DNA of 9,861 nt from Chloroflexota bacterium (GTDB taxonomy: Bacteria > Chloroflexota > Anaerolineae > Anaerolineales > Villigracilaceae): the NCBI GenBank assembly GCA_021796155.1, contig JAJYOO010000060.1, positions 1-9,861 of the forward strand, given 5' to 3'. Shown in pieces: positions 1-5,730 of this stretch. How positions within the stretch are numbered: position 1 is the first letter of the stretch; each line of letters opens with the position of its first letter. A model generated the notes under the pieces. That model ran no database searches and had not been told where the DNA came from. It saw nothing but the letters and a program-made list of their open reading frames with translations. The translations under genes were made by a program, and so were the position numbers.

Positions 1-79
1 AGACGCTGGTTCGCCGCCCATCTCTCCGATGCTTTTTCACTGCTTACCATGCCCTATTCTCATTCTTGAGAAAACCATA
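1..79. repeat. Left copy of a 79-bp perfect inverted repeat at the window ends
   Basis: Bases 1-79 are the exact reverse complement of 9764-9842; the match stops at base 80 (t opposite t at 9763). Because the match begins at base 1, the repeat could be longer than what is visible. It contains a small dyad, TTCTCA-N4-TGAGAA, at 57-72. No transposase or recombinase lies nearby, so terminal repeats of a mobile element are not supported. It may be a genuine repeat that terminated a contig, or a fold-back assembly artefact. Confidence 0.9.
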
Positions 80-120
80 TCTATTCCGAACATCTCAATC
101 TACGATATCGAAAGAGTTGA

Positions 121-126
121 TATAAT
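121..126 (+). promoter_or_regulatory. Perfect -10 hexamer just upstream of the isomerase start
   Basis: TATAAT lies 7 bases before the GTG at 134, in an AT-rich stretch (about 80-133). No good -35 element sits 16-18 bases upstream and no Shine-Dalgarno sequence precedes the GTG. The spacing fits transcription starting at or next to the start codon, which would give a leaderless message. It could equally be chance in AT-rich DNA. Confidence 0.3.
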
Positions 127-133
127 CTATTTC

Positions 134-736
134 GTGGCCGTCAACGATTCCGAAATTCATCAGATTGTGGAAAAGGTGCTTGATCAGGTATTGACCGCGC
201 CGAAGCAAAGTGCCGCGTCCGCGCCGGCCACGACGTCAGCGCTGAAAACGGAATCAAAAAGCGGAAGCCGCAAAACGGTCGCAGTGGGAGCCGATCACGG
301 CGGCTATGAATTGAAAGAAGCCTTGAAAGCTGATTTGAGTCAATTGGGCTTCGACGTCAGCGACGTCGGCACGCACAGCAAAGAGTCCGTGGATTATCCT
401 GACTTCGCACATGAAGTCGCAAAGTTGGTCAGTTCAGGCAAAGCTTGGCGGGGAATCGTCATTGACGGCGCGGGCATTGGGAGTTGCATCGTTGCCAACA
501 AAGTCCCCGGCGTGCGCGCTGGAATGGCATACGATGTTTCGTCGGCAATCAACAGCCGCGAACATAATGACACGAACGTGTTGACGTTGGGCGCGGGATT
601 GATCGGAACAAACTTAGCCAAGCAAATCGTCAAGACCTGGCTCACGACCGAATTCGGCGGCGACCGCCATGCGCGGCGCGTCGATAAAATCAAATTGATC
701 GAAAAGCAATATTTGATTCCGCCGAAATCATCTTAA
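134..736 (+). CDS. rpiB: RpiB/LacAB-family sugar-phosphate isomerase with N-terminal BMC-targeting helix
   Basis: This is a ribose-5-phosphate isomerase B-type enzyme, about 200 aa from GTG 134, predicted to interconvert aldose and ketose pentose phosphates inside a microcompartment. The frame stays open back to an ATG at 29, but that extension runs through the 79-bp end repeat and AT-rich DNA, so I prefer GTG 134; the start is uncertain. Residues 6-20 (EIHQIVEKVLDQVL region) form an amphipathic helix like BMC encapsulation peptides, followed by an Ala/Ser/Thr linker to about residue 45. The catalytic domain then runs full length: GADHGG (Asp54, His55), DGAGIGSC, SREHNDTNVL (His144) and a C-terminal GGDRHARRV phosphate-binding stretch. 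The residue equivalent to E. coli Cys66 is Asp111, and the following Ser is Cys118. It is first in the visible operon, 137 bases before deoC. Confidence is high for the family and moderate for substrate and start. Confidence 0.85.
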   Translation: MAVNDSEIHQIVEKVLDQVLTAPKQSAASAPATTSALKTESKSGSRKTVAVGADHGGYELKEALKADLSQLGFDVSDVGTHSKESVDYPDFAHEVAKLVSSGKAWRGIVIDGAGIGSCIVANKVPGVRAGMAYDVSSAINSREHNDTNVLTLGAGLIGTNLAKQIVKTWLTTEFGGDRHARRVDKIKLIEKQYLIPPKSS

Positions 737-822
737 ACACAAAGGCCACAACGGAACACAAAGGAAAAGCGCTTTAAAAACTTTGTGATACTTCGTGCCC
801 TAAGCACTGTGCTCTTACAGTG
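737..822. repeat. Palindromic intergenic repeat between rpiB and deoC
   Basis: The 137-base gap holds a direct repeat ACACAAAGG at 737-745 and 756-764. It also holds an imperfect palindrome with arms CACAAAG (757-763) and CTTTGTG (781-787) around the core AAAGCGCTTT (766-775). A second hairpin has arms CACTGT (805-810) and ACAGTG (817-822). None is followed by a T run, so these look like dispersed intergenic palindromes or RNA-processing hairpins rather than terminators. A weak promoter-like pair (TTGTGG at 823, TAGAAT at 845, 16-base spacer) follows before deoC. Confidence 0.5.
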
Positions 823-873
823 TTGTGGTGAAATCTTTTTGAAATAGAATCATATTTGAAGAACGAGCATGGA

Positions 874-1800
874 ATGGATATTGACAGAAAAACCGTAGAA
901 CAACTCATCGAGATCATCACACACGAAGTCCTGGCCGCGATGGCGGAACAAAATAGCCAGGGCAATATCCCCGAAGGCGCGCAATGCAAATTCAATTGCG
1001 CAGACGGCGTTTGCGTCAACATGTGTTTTGACCGAACAGGAAGTGTCGTCAGCGCGGGGGCAGAAAGACTTTCATCGAGCGTGGGCGTGATTCCACAGGA
1101 TTTGAGTCTGGCAAAGATGATTGATCACACGCTGCTCAAACCGGATGCAACGCAAGACGAAGTCGCTCAATTATGTTTCGAAGCCAAGAAATATGGCTTT
1201 GCCTCGGTATGCGTCAACCCGACCTGGGCAGAATTATGTTCAACCTTGCTCAAAGGTTCGGATGTAAAAGTCTGCATCGTGATCGGATTTCCGCTGGGCG
1301 CGACCGCTCCGGAAGTTAAGGCATTCGAAACACAGAATGCAATCGAACATGGCGCGCAAGAAATTGACATGGTCATCAACATCGGTGCGCTCAAAGCGCG
1401 CGATCTTGAAACAGTTGCCCGCGACATTCGCGGTGTGGTCAACGCGGCGCACGCGCGCGGTGCAATTGTCAAAGTAATCATCGAAGCAGTCTTCTTGAAT
1501 GACGAAGAAAAGACCACTGCCTGTCTGCTCTCGAAAGAAGCGGGTGCGGACTTTGTCAAAACGTCCACCGGATTTGCCAGCGGCGGTGCGACGGTTCATG
1601 ATGTGGAATTGATGCGGCGCGCGGTTGGCCCCGAAATGGGAGTCAAAGCTGCGGGCGGCGTCCGAACGTTCGAGGACGCGCAAAGCATGATCAAAGCCGG
1701 CGCGACGCGTATCGGCGCCAGCGCGGGAGTCAAAATTATTCAAGGTCCGGGTCAGGCCAAACCTGCCGCGGCCAGCACGTCACCTGCAAAGAGTTATTGA
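874..1800 (+). CDS. deoC: Deoxyribose-phosphate aldolase, BMC-targeted, with a Cys4 insert
   Basis: This class I aldolase cleaves 2-deoxy-D-ribose-5-phosphate to glyceraldehyde-3-phosphate and acetaldehyde. Start ATG 874 gives 308 aa; an in-frame TTG at 856 is possible but less likely because the targeting helix begins right after 874. Residues 2-25 ([20 protein letters not shown] region) form an amphipathic helix typical of an encapsulation peptide. Residues 38-51 carry four cysteines spaced C-x3-C-x4-C-x3-C. The TIM barrel starts near 77 with [13 protein letters not shown] and contains the expected active site: Asp165 (EIDMVINIG), Schiff-base Lys229 (FVKTSTGF) and Lys258 (VKAAGGVR). A short Ala/Pro/Ser tail ends the protein. 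E. coli DeoC is about 259 aa, so the extra length is the N-terminal targeting and Cys region. It sits between rpiB and shell vertex genes, which supports acetaldehyde production inside a shell. Confidence 0.95.
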   Translation: MDIDRKTVEQLIEIITHEVLAAMAEQNSQGNIPEGAQCKFNCADGVCVNMCFDRTGSVVSAGAERLSSSVGVIPQDLSLAKMIDHTLLKPDATQDEVAQLCFEAKKYGFASVCVNPTWAELCSTLLKGSDVKVCIVIGFPLGATAPEVKAFETQNAIEHGAQEIDMVINIGALKARDLETVARDIRGVVNAAHARGAIVKVIIEAVFLNDEEKTTACLLSKEAGADFVKTSTGFASGGATVHDVELMRRAVGPEMGVKAAGGVRTFEDAQSMIKAGATRIGASAGVKIIQGPGQAKPAAASTSPAKSY

Positions 1801-1805
1801 TTTTA

Positions 1806-1908
1806 TGTCACCGCGAGTGGCGTCACGTGGCAGTCTGGAAATAATATGCAATTGATGATGAATAAAACCGAGATTGCCAAGACCCGCTACGCGGGTCTCG
1901 CAATGACA
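1806..1908. repeat. Facing pair of REP-like palindromic elements
   Basis: The 125-base gap between deoC and the first vertex gene holds two related elements in opposite orientation. The second (about 1869-1908, read on the minus strand) begins TGTCATTGCGAG and ends TGGCAATCTCG, with a perfect 7-bp stem GACCCGC/GCGGGTC (1881-1887, 1891-1897, loop TAC) inside outer arms ATTGC (1873-1877) and GCAAT (1900-1904). The first (1806-1836, plus strand) is a degenerate copy: TGTCACCGCGAG ... TGGCAGTCT. The ends match the 'TCATTGCGAG ... GCAATC' palindromic repeat widespread in many bacterial genomes, as I recall it. There is no T run, so it is not an obvious terminator; it might stabilise or process the operon transcript. 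Confidence 0.7.
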
Positions 1909-1925
1909 CTGAAATAGGAAACATT

Positions 1926-2216
1926 ATGCTGATTGCAAAAGTAATTGGAACAACCATCTCCACCATCAAGGATGAAAAACTTCATTCGCGCAAATTGTTG
2001 ATTCTGCGCCAGACAGATGAAACCGGCGCGCCATCCGGCAAACCTTATGTTGCCGTGGATACCGTTGATGCGGGCATTGGCGATTTGGTGCTGACCGCCG
2101 CGGGTTCGTCCGCACGACAGACCAATATCACCAAAGATACGCCGGTCGATTCGGTCATCATGGCCGTGATCGACTCGCTGGAAGTGGATGGAACCGTCAC
2201 GTTCCGCAAATCATAA
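1926..2216 (+). CDS. BMC-P shell vertex protein 1 (EutN/CcmL family)
   Basis: This 96-aa protein is a bacterial microcompartment pentamer subunit, which caps the vertices of the icosahedral shell. The family pattern is complete: an N-terminal strand AKVIGTTISTIKDEKL, a KLLILRQTD strand, the segment VAVDTVDAGIGDLVL, the GSSARQT turn, and the C-terminal VDSVIMAVIDSLEV strand. The start is set by AGGA at 1917-1920, about 6 bases before ATG 1926. It starts a tight block of four genes with 4-9-base gaps, so it is probably cotranslated with them. Compared with the other two vertex proteins here it keeps the most typical GSSAR loop, while its C-terminus (GTVTFRKS) is slightly extended. Confidence 0.95.
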   Translation: MLIAKVIGTTISTIKDEKLHSRKLLILRQTDETGAPSGKPYVAVDTVDAGIGDLVLTAAGSSARQTNITKDTPVDSVIMAVIDSLEVDGTVTFRKS

Positions 2217-2221
2217 ACGCG

Positions 2222-2659
2222 ATGCCTAAAACCTTTTACACCGAGAAAGACATAGACGAGTTATTCAAGCAAGGTCTTCGGTCATTGAAATTGACCGATA
2301 ACATTGCGTTGACGGATTTGGCATACGAGCGCGCTAATCGTTTAGGGATTCAATTGGATCAAGGCAAAGCAGATAATCCTCCAGCGGCACCGGTTCGACC
2401 ATATCTTTCTCAGCCGTCAACGCCACGCGCATCAGCGTCAACACCTCTCCCCTTGACTTCTCAACCTCTCGTTTCGACCCTTCGACAGAGCTCACCTGTG
2501 CCTGCGGCACTGGCGCAGGCAGGGCAGGCTATCAGCGGACGCGGCGATCTGCAAACGCACATCCGGGACGCGGTCATCGCGCGGCTCGGCAACCAGATTG
2601 ATCCAACCCTTTTGGATTCAATCATTCAACGCGTTCTCAAGACAACTGGACTGAAATAA
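2222..2659 (+). CDS. Small BMC-associated protein with EutQ-like N-terminal segment and C-terminal targeting helix
   Basis: This 145-aa protein has no recognised catalytic domain. Residues 1-46 (KTFYTEKDIDELFKQGLRSLKLTDNIALTDLAYERANRLGIQL) resemble a short segment found at the start of EutQ-type and other BMC-associated proteins; this is from memory of the family pattern. Residues 50-108 are a Pro/Ser/Ala-rich, presumably disordered linker. Residues 110-145 (LQTHIRDAVIARLG then LLDSIIQRVLKTTGL) form one or two amphipathic helices like C-terminal encapsulation peptides. I infer a linker or scaffold that ties cargo to the shell. The start follows the previous stop by 5 bases with no clear Shine-Dalgarno, so translational coupling is likely. 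Part of the linker (DNA 2472-2530) looks like an inserted palindromic repeat. The gene is real because of its position and patterned ends; the function is uncertain. Confidence 0.8.
   Translation: MPKTFYTEKDIDELFKQGLRSLKLTDNIALTDLAYERANRLGIQLDQGKADNPPAAPVRPYLSQPSTPRASASTPLPLTSQPLVSTLRQSSPVPAALAQAGQAISGRGDLQTHIRDAVIARLGNQIDPTLLDSIIQRVLKTTGLK
2472..2530. repeat. Palindromic GC-rich repeat inserted in frame in the tether linker
   Basis: This stretch begins TTTCGACCCTTCGACAGAGC and ends CAGGCAGGGCAGGCT, with an 8-bp stem TGCCTGCG/CGCAGGCA (2499-2506, 2514-2521; loop GCACTGG). It resembles the 'CCTTCGACAGGCTCAGGGCAGGC' type of dispersed intergenic repeat seen in many bacterial genomes, recalled from memory. 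Here it is translated as part of the low-complexity linker (VSTLRQSSPVPAALAQAGQA) without breaking the frame. Confidence 0.5.
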
Positions 2660-2663
2660 TCAA

Positions 2664-2984
2664 ATGTTATTCGGACGAGTCAAAGGCACCGCGATCTGCA
2701 CGCTCAAATATGAGGGCACGGAAGGGTTGAAACTGCTCGTTGTCCAGCCGCTTAATAAAAAGATGGAGCCGATTGGTGCTCTGCAAGTTGCGGCGGATGT
2801 TGTGGACGCAGGCATTGGTGACCTGTGTGTAATGGTCCGTTCACGCGAGGCCGCGTTGGCCATGCCATTAATCAAGTTCGTGCCGATTGATCTCGCCCTG
2901 GTCGGCATCGTGGATGAAGTGGAAGTCCGACCGGATGGCGACTTCGATTACACATTGCGTCCCGGTTGGCAGAAATATACATGA
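2664..2984 (+). CDS. BMC-P shell vertex protein 2 (EutN/CcmL family), divergent
   Basis: This 106-aa vertex pentamer subunit follows the tether gene by 4 bases. Family hallmarks are FGRVKGTAICTLKYEGTEGLKLLVVQP, the VAADVVDAGIGDLCV segment and a C-terminal VGIVDEVEV strand. It departs from its two neighbours in the loop after GDLCV, where the usual G-S/N-x-A-R is replaced by MVRSREAALAM, and in a C-terminal extension of about 15 residues (DGDFDYTLRPGWQKYT region). The extension might face the lumen or outside and bind a partner, but that is inference. There is no strong ribosome-binding site, so coupling to the upstream stop is likely. Confidence 0.93.
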   Translation: MLFGRVKGTAICTLKYEGTEGLKLLVVQPLNKKMEPIGALQVAADVVDAGIGDLCVMVRSREAALAMPLIKFVPIDLALVGIVDEVEVRPDGDFDYTLRPGWQKYT

Positions 2985-2993
2985 GTCAAATTT

Positions 2994-3266
2994 ATGATGC
3001 TCGGTAAAGTTGTCGGCACAGTTGTCACCACCATCAGCCACAAAGATTATAAGAACCGCAGGCTGTTGGTTGTCCAACCTTTGATCGTTGACGGCGAGAA
3101 GCCAGATGAAGATTTCATCGCGCTTGATAATACACAAGCAGGAATCGGCGATACAGTTTTGATCAACCGCGAAGGCAATGGCGCGCGGCAAGCTTTGAAG
3201 AATCCGGACGCGTGTGTGATCTCGGTTATCGTGGGAATTGTTGATTCAGTTTACATCGAGTCTTGA
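2994..3266 (+). CDS. BMC-P shell vertex protein 3 (EutN/CcmL family)
   Basis: This vertex pentamer subunit is 90 aa from ATG 2994, or 89 from the adjacent ATG 2997; the two cannot be separated from sequence. It shows LGKVVGTVVTTISHKDYKNRRLLVVQPL, FIALDNTQAGIGDTVLI, the NGARQAL turn and the terminal VISVIVGIVDSVYIES strand, a full-length compact BMC-P fold. It begins 9 bases after the previous stop and is last in the operon, 21 bases before the terminator stem. Three distinct BMC-P paralogues in one locus suggest vertices of mixed composition or with specialised roles. Confidence 0.95.
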   Translation: MMLGKVVGTVVTTISHKDYKNRRLLVVQPLIVDGEKPDEDFIALDNTQAGIGDTVLINREGNGARQALKNPDACVISVIVGIVDSVYIES

Positions 3267-3287
3267 CGGGTGAAAAATCTATGATTG

Positions 3288-3319
3288 AAAAAACTTCGAG
3301 ATACGCCTCGAAGTTTTTT
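3288..3319 (+). terminator. Strong intrinsic terminator closing the BMC operon
   Basis: A perfect 13-bp stem AAAAAACTTCGAG (3288-3300) pairs with CTCGAAGTTTTTT (3307-3319) around the 6-base loop ATACGC. The stem ends in a run of six T residues. It lies 21 bases after the last vertex gene and marks the operon 3' end. The A run on the other arm makes it potentially bidirectional. Confidence 0.92.
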
Positions 3320-3464
3320 GATTCTTCATAAATACAGCTACGCGATGTGACTACGCGCAAGAATTTTTGTTCTATTTTTGGCGAATTTCGCTAGGAATTT
3401 ACGCCCGGCAGCTACAATGCTCAAACAAAAATTAGAGTTTCAATGGAGTTGCGAAATGTTACGC

Positions 3465-3491
3465 TTGACAAAAATTTGGCGGCGGTATAAT
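3465..3491 (+). promoter_or_regulatory. Near-consensus sigma-70-type promoter for oligopeptidase B
   Basis: A perfect TTGACA (3465-3470) and a perfect TATAAT (3486-3491) are separated by 15 bases, shorter than the usual 16-18. The predicted start near 3498 would leave a leader of about 50 bases before ATG 3550. The upstream 3320-3464 region holds no convincing gene. Confidence 0.7.
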
Positions 3492-3549
3492 CCCGCCTCT
3501 ACTTTGGCAGAAGTCTCACTTACAACTATTTTGAGAAAGGTTTACACAT

Positions 3550-5694
3550 ATGGCTTCCGTCCCCTATGCCCCCAAACGCCCGCACAAAATCACACAGCAT
3601 CACATCACGCGTGTTGATAATTATTATTGGATGCGTAACCGCGAAGATCCCGAGGTTATGCAATATCTGCGTACCGAAAATGATTATGTCGAAGAGACGA
3701 TGGCGCACACAAAACCTCTTCAAACAAAGTTGTTTGAAGAGATGAAAGCGCGCATCAAGGAAGACGACGCGACCGTTCCCGAAAAGCAAGGCGATTATTT
3801 TTACTACAGCCGCACAGAGATCAGTAAACAGTATCCCATCTATTGCCGAAAGAAACACACGCTTGACGCACCCGAAGAAATCATCCTCGATCAAAACCAG
3901 CTTGCGGAAGGCAAAAGTTTTTCCCGCATCGTATCTTTTTCTATTAGTCCCGATGGCACGAAGCTGGCTTATTCCGTTGATCCGGATGGATCAGAAGTCT
4001 GCACGCTTTACGTAAAAGATTTGATAACGGGAACTTTATTACCCGAACAATTTGCGAACACGTATGGCGAAGTCTACTGGCACTCCGGCGCGGTATGGTC
4101 AAACGACGGGCGCGTGCTTTACTATCAGACCATGGACGCGGCCTTGCGTCCGCACCGAATCTTTCAGCACATCCTTGGCACTGATCCATCCGAAGACCGC
4201 CTGCTTTACGAAGAATGTGATGAAACATTTTTCCTTTGGATGACGAAAAGCCGCAGCCAGGCTTTTATCCAGGCCAACTCGCATTCGACTATGACCGATG
4301 AGTGGCGCATCCTCCCCGCCGACGGTGTAAGCACCGACTTCCAAATCTTTGAGCCACGCCGGGATGGAATCGAGTACCAGATCGAACACGCAGGCAATAA
4401 ATTTTTTATCATCACCAACGAGAACGCACAAAACTTCAAGCTGATGGAAACACCTGTCAACGCAACGGCAAAGGAAAATTGGCGCGAAGTGATTCCACAT
4501 CGTCCCGACACGTTAATCACCGGCATGGACGCCTTTGAAAATTTCATCGCGCTTTATGAACGAAAAGACGGTTTCAGGCAAATCCGCATTTCTGCGCCGG
4601 ATGGCCGGAACAATGTCCGCTACATAACATTCCCCGAACCCGCGTACACTTTTTATCCCGCGCGCAATCCCGAATACAAAGCCGACGCGCTGCGCTTTGT
4701 CTATATGTCGCTGATCACGCCCAATTCCGTGATTGACTATCACGTTGGAACAAATCAATGGGAAACAAAAAAGCAGGATGAAATCCCAAGCGGATACGAT
4801 CCGGGTCAATACATTTCGGAGCGAACGTATGCCACCGCCCCGGATGGCGTCGGGGTTCCAATGTCAATCGTCTATAAAAAAGGGATCAAGAAAGACGGGA
4901 CGAGTCCGACACTGCTATACGGCTACGGCTCATATGGCTTCAGCACCGACCCATGGTTTGATCTTAATCGCATCAGCCTCCTGGACCGCGGCTTTGTCTT
5001 TGCCATCGGACACATTCGCGGCGGCTCCGAGCTGGGACGCGGCTGGTACGACGATGGAAAATTGTTCAACAAAAAGAACACTTTCACTGACTTCATCGCC
5101 TGTGCCGAGCATTTGATCGCGGAAGGATACACCTCGAAGGACAAGCTTGCGATCATGGGCGGATCGGCGGGCGGCCTGCTTGTTTCCGCATGTATGATCA
5201 TGCGCCCGGACCTTTTCAAAGTAGTCATTGACCAGGTCCCTTTCGTGGATGTCATCAGCAGCATGAGCGATCCGACGATTCCGCTGACGACACTGGAATA
5301 TGATCAATGGGGCAGCCCGGAAAATAAAGAGCAGTTCGATTACATGCTGTCTTACTCACCATACGACAATATCCGCGCGACGGAATATCCGCACCTGCTC
5401 ATCACCACCGGGCTGAACGATCCGCGCGTCGCATATTGGGAACCGGCCAAGTTCGCCGCCAAATTGCGCGAGCTGAAAACAGACAACAATTTGCTCTTGC
5501 TCAAGACCGAATTTGATTCGGGTCATCATGGCGCAAGCGGCCGTTATGATGTTTTGAAAGATACGACTTTGGAGTACGCATTTCTGATCACTCAATTGGC
5601 CGCTGAAAGCGAATCAAACCTCGATGGCACCACGCAAATAAGCAGCGTAGAGCAGCATAGTATCAATATCCCGCACTACGTAGCACATCATTGA
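3550..5694 (+). CDS. ptrB: Oligopeptidase B (S9A serine peptidase)
   Basis: This 714-aa peptidase cleaves short peptides after basic residues, probably in the cytoplasm because no signal peptide is present. The N-terminal part (to about 75) and a seven-bladed propeller region (about 75-410) precede the alpha/beta-hydrolase domain. Catalytic residues are Ser539 (GGSAGG), Asp624 (GLNDPRV) and His659 (DSGHHGASGR); the 85- and 35-residue spacings match E. coli oligopeptidase B as I recall it (Ser532, Asp617, His652). The acidic pair for P1 Arg/Lys is conserved as Glu583 and Asp585. Of the P2 pair, Asp467 is present but the second position is Trp469. HIRGGSELGRGWYDDGK is typical of the family. The C-terminal 30 or so residues after the family end are a low-complexity tail. 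The start is supported by GAAAGG at 3535-3540, 9 bases before ATG. It has its own promoter and appears functionally unrelated to the BMC operon. Confidence 0.95.
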   Translation: MASVPYAPKRPHKITQHHITRVDNYYWMRNREDPEVMQYLRTENDYVEETMAHTKPLQTKLFEEMKARIKEDDATVPEKQGDYFYYSRTEISKQYPIYCRKKHTLDAPEEIILDQNQLAEGKSFSRIVSFSISPDGTKLAYSVDPDGSEVCTLYVKDLITGTLLPEQFANTYGEVYWHSGAVWSNDGRVLYYQTMDAALRPHRIFQHILGTDPSEDRLLYEECDETFFLWMTKSRSQAFIQANSHSTMTDEWRILPADGVSTDFQIFEPRRDGIEYQIEHAGNKFFIITNENAQNFKLMETPVNATAKENWREVIPHRPDTLITGMDAFENFIALYERKDGFRQIRISAPDGRNNVRYITFPEPAYTFYPARNPEYKADALRFVYMSLITPNSVIDYHVGTNQWETKKQDEIPSGYDPGQYISERTYATAPDGVGVPMSIVYKKGIKKDGTSPTLLYGYGSYGFSTDPWFDLNRISLLDRGFVFAIGHIRGGSELGRGWYDDGKLFNKKNTFTDFIACAEHLIAEGYTSKDKLAIMGGSAGGLLVSACMIMRPDLFKVVIDQVPFVDVISSMSDPTIPLTTLEYDQWGSPENKEQFDYMLSYSPYDNIRATEYPHLLITTGLNDPRVAYWEPAKFAAKLRELKTDNNLLLLKTEFDSGHHGASGRYDVLKDTTLEYAFLITQLAAESESNLDGTTQISSVEQHSINIPHYVAHH

Positions 5695-5730
5695 TTTCGA
5701 TCCACCGCTCAAATTTCAAAAAATAACATT

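Noticed and set aside
29..133. Upstream extension of the isomerase frame to ATG 29
   Set aside because: The first 51 bases belong to the inverted end repeat, the rest is AT-rich with a -10 hexamer, and the encoded residues do not continue a recognisable domain. The open frame is likely accidental, though a true longer start cannot be excluded.
1240..1743. 167-codon open frame on the minus strand
   Set aside because: It lies entirely opposite deoC, whose active-site motifs and family match are clear; the antisense protein has no domain-like pattern.
3378..3617. 79-codon open frame upstream of ptrB
   Set aside because: It covers the TTGACA/TATAAT promoter and the ptrB ribosome-binding site, overlaps the ptrB start in another frame, and shows no protein-family features.
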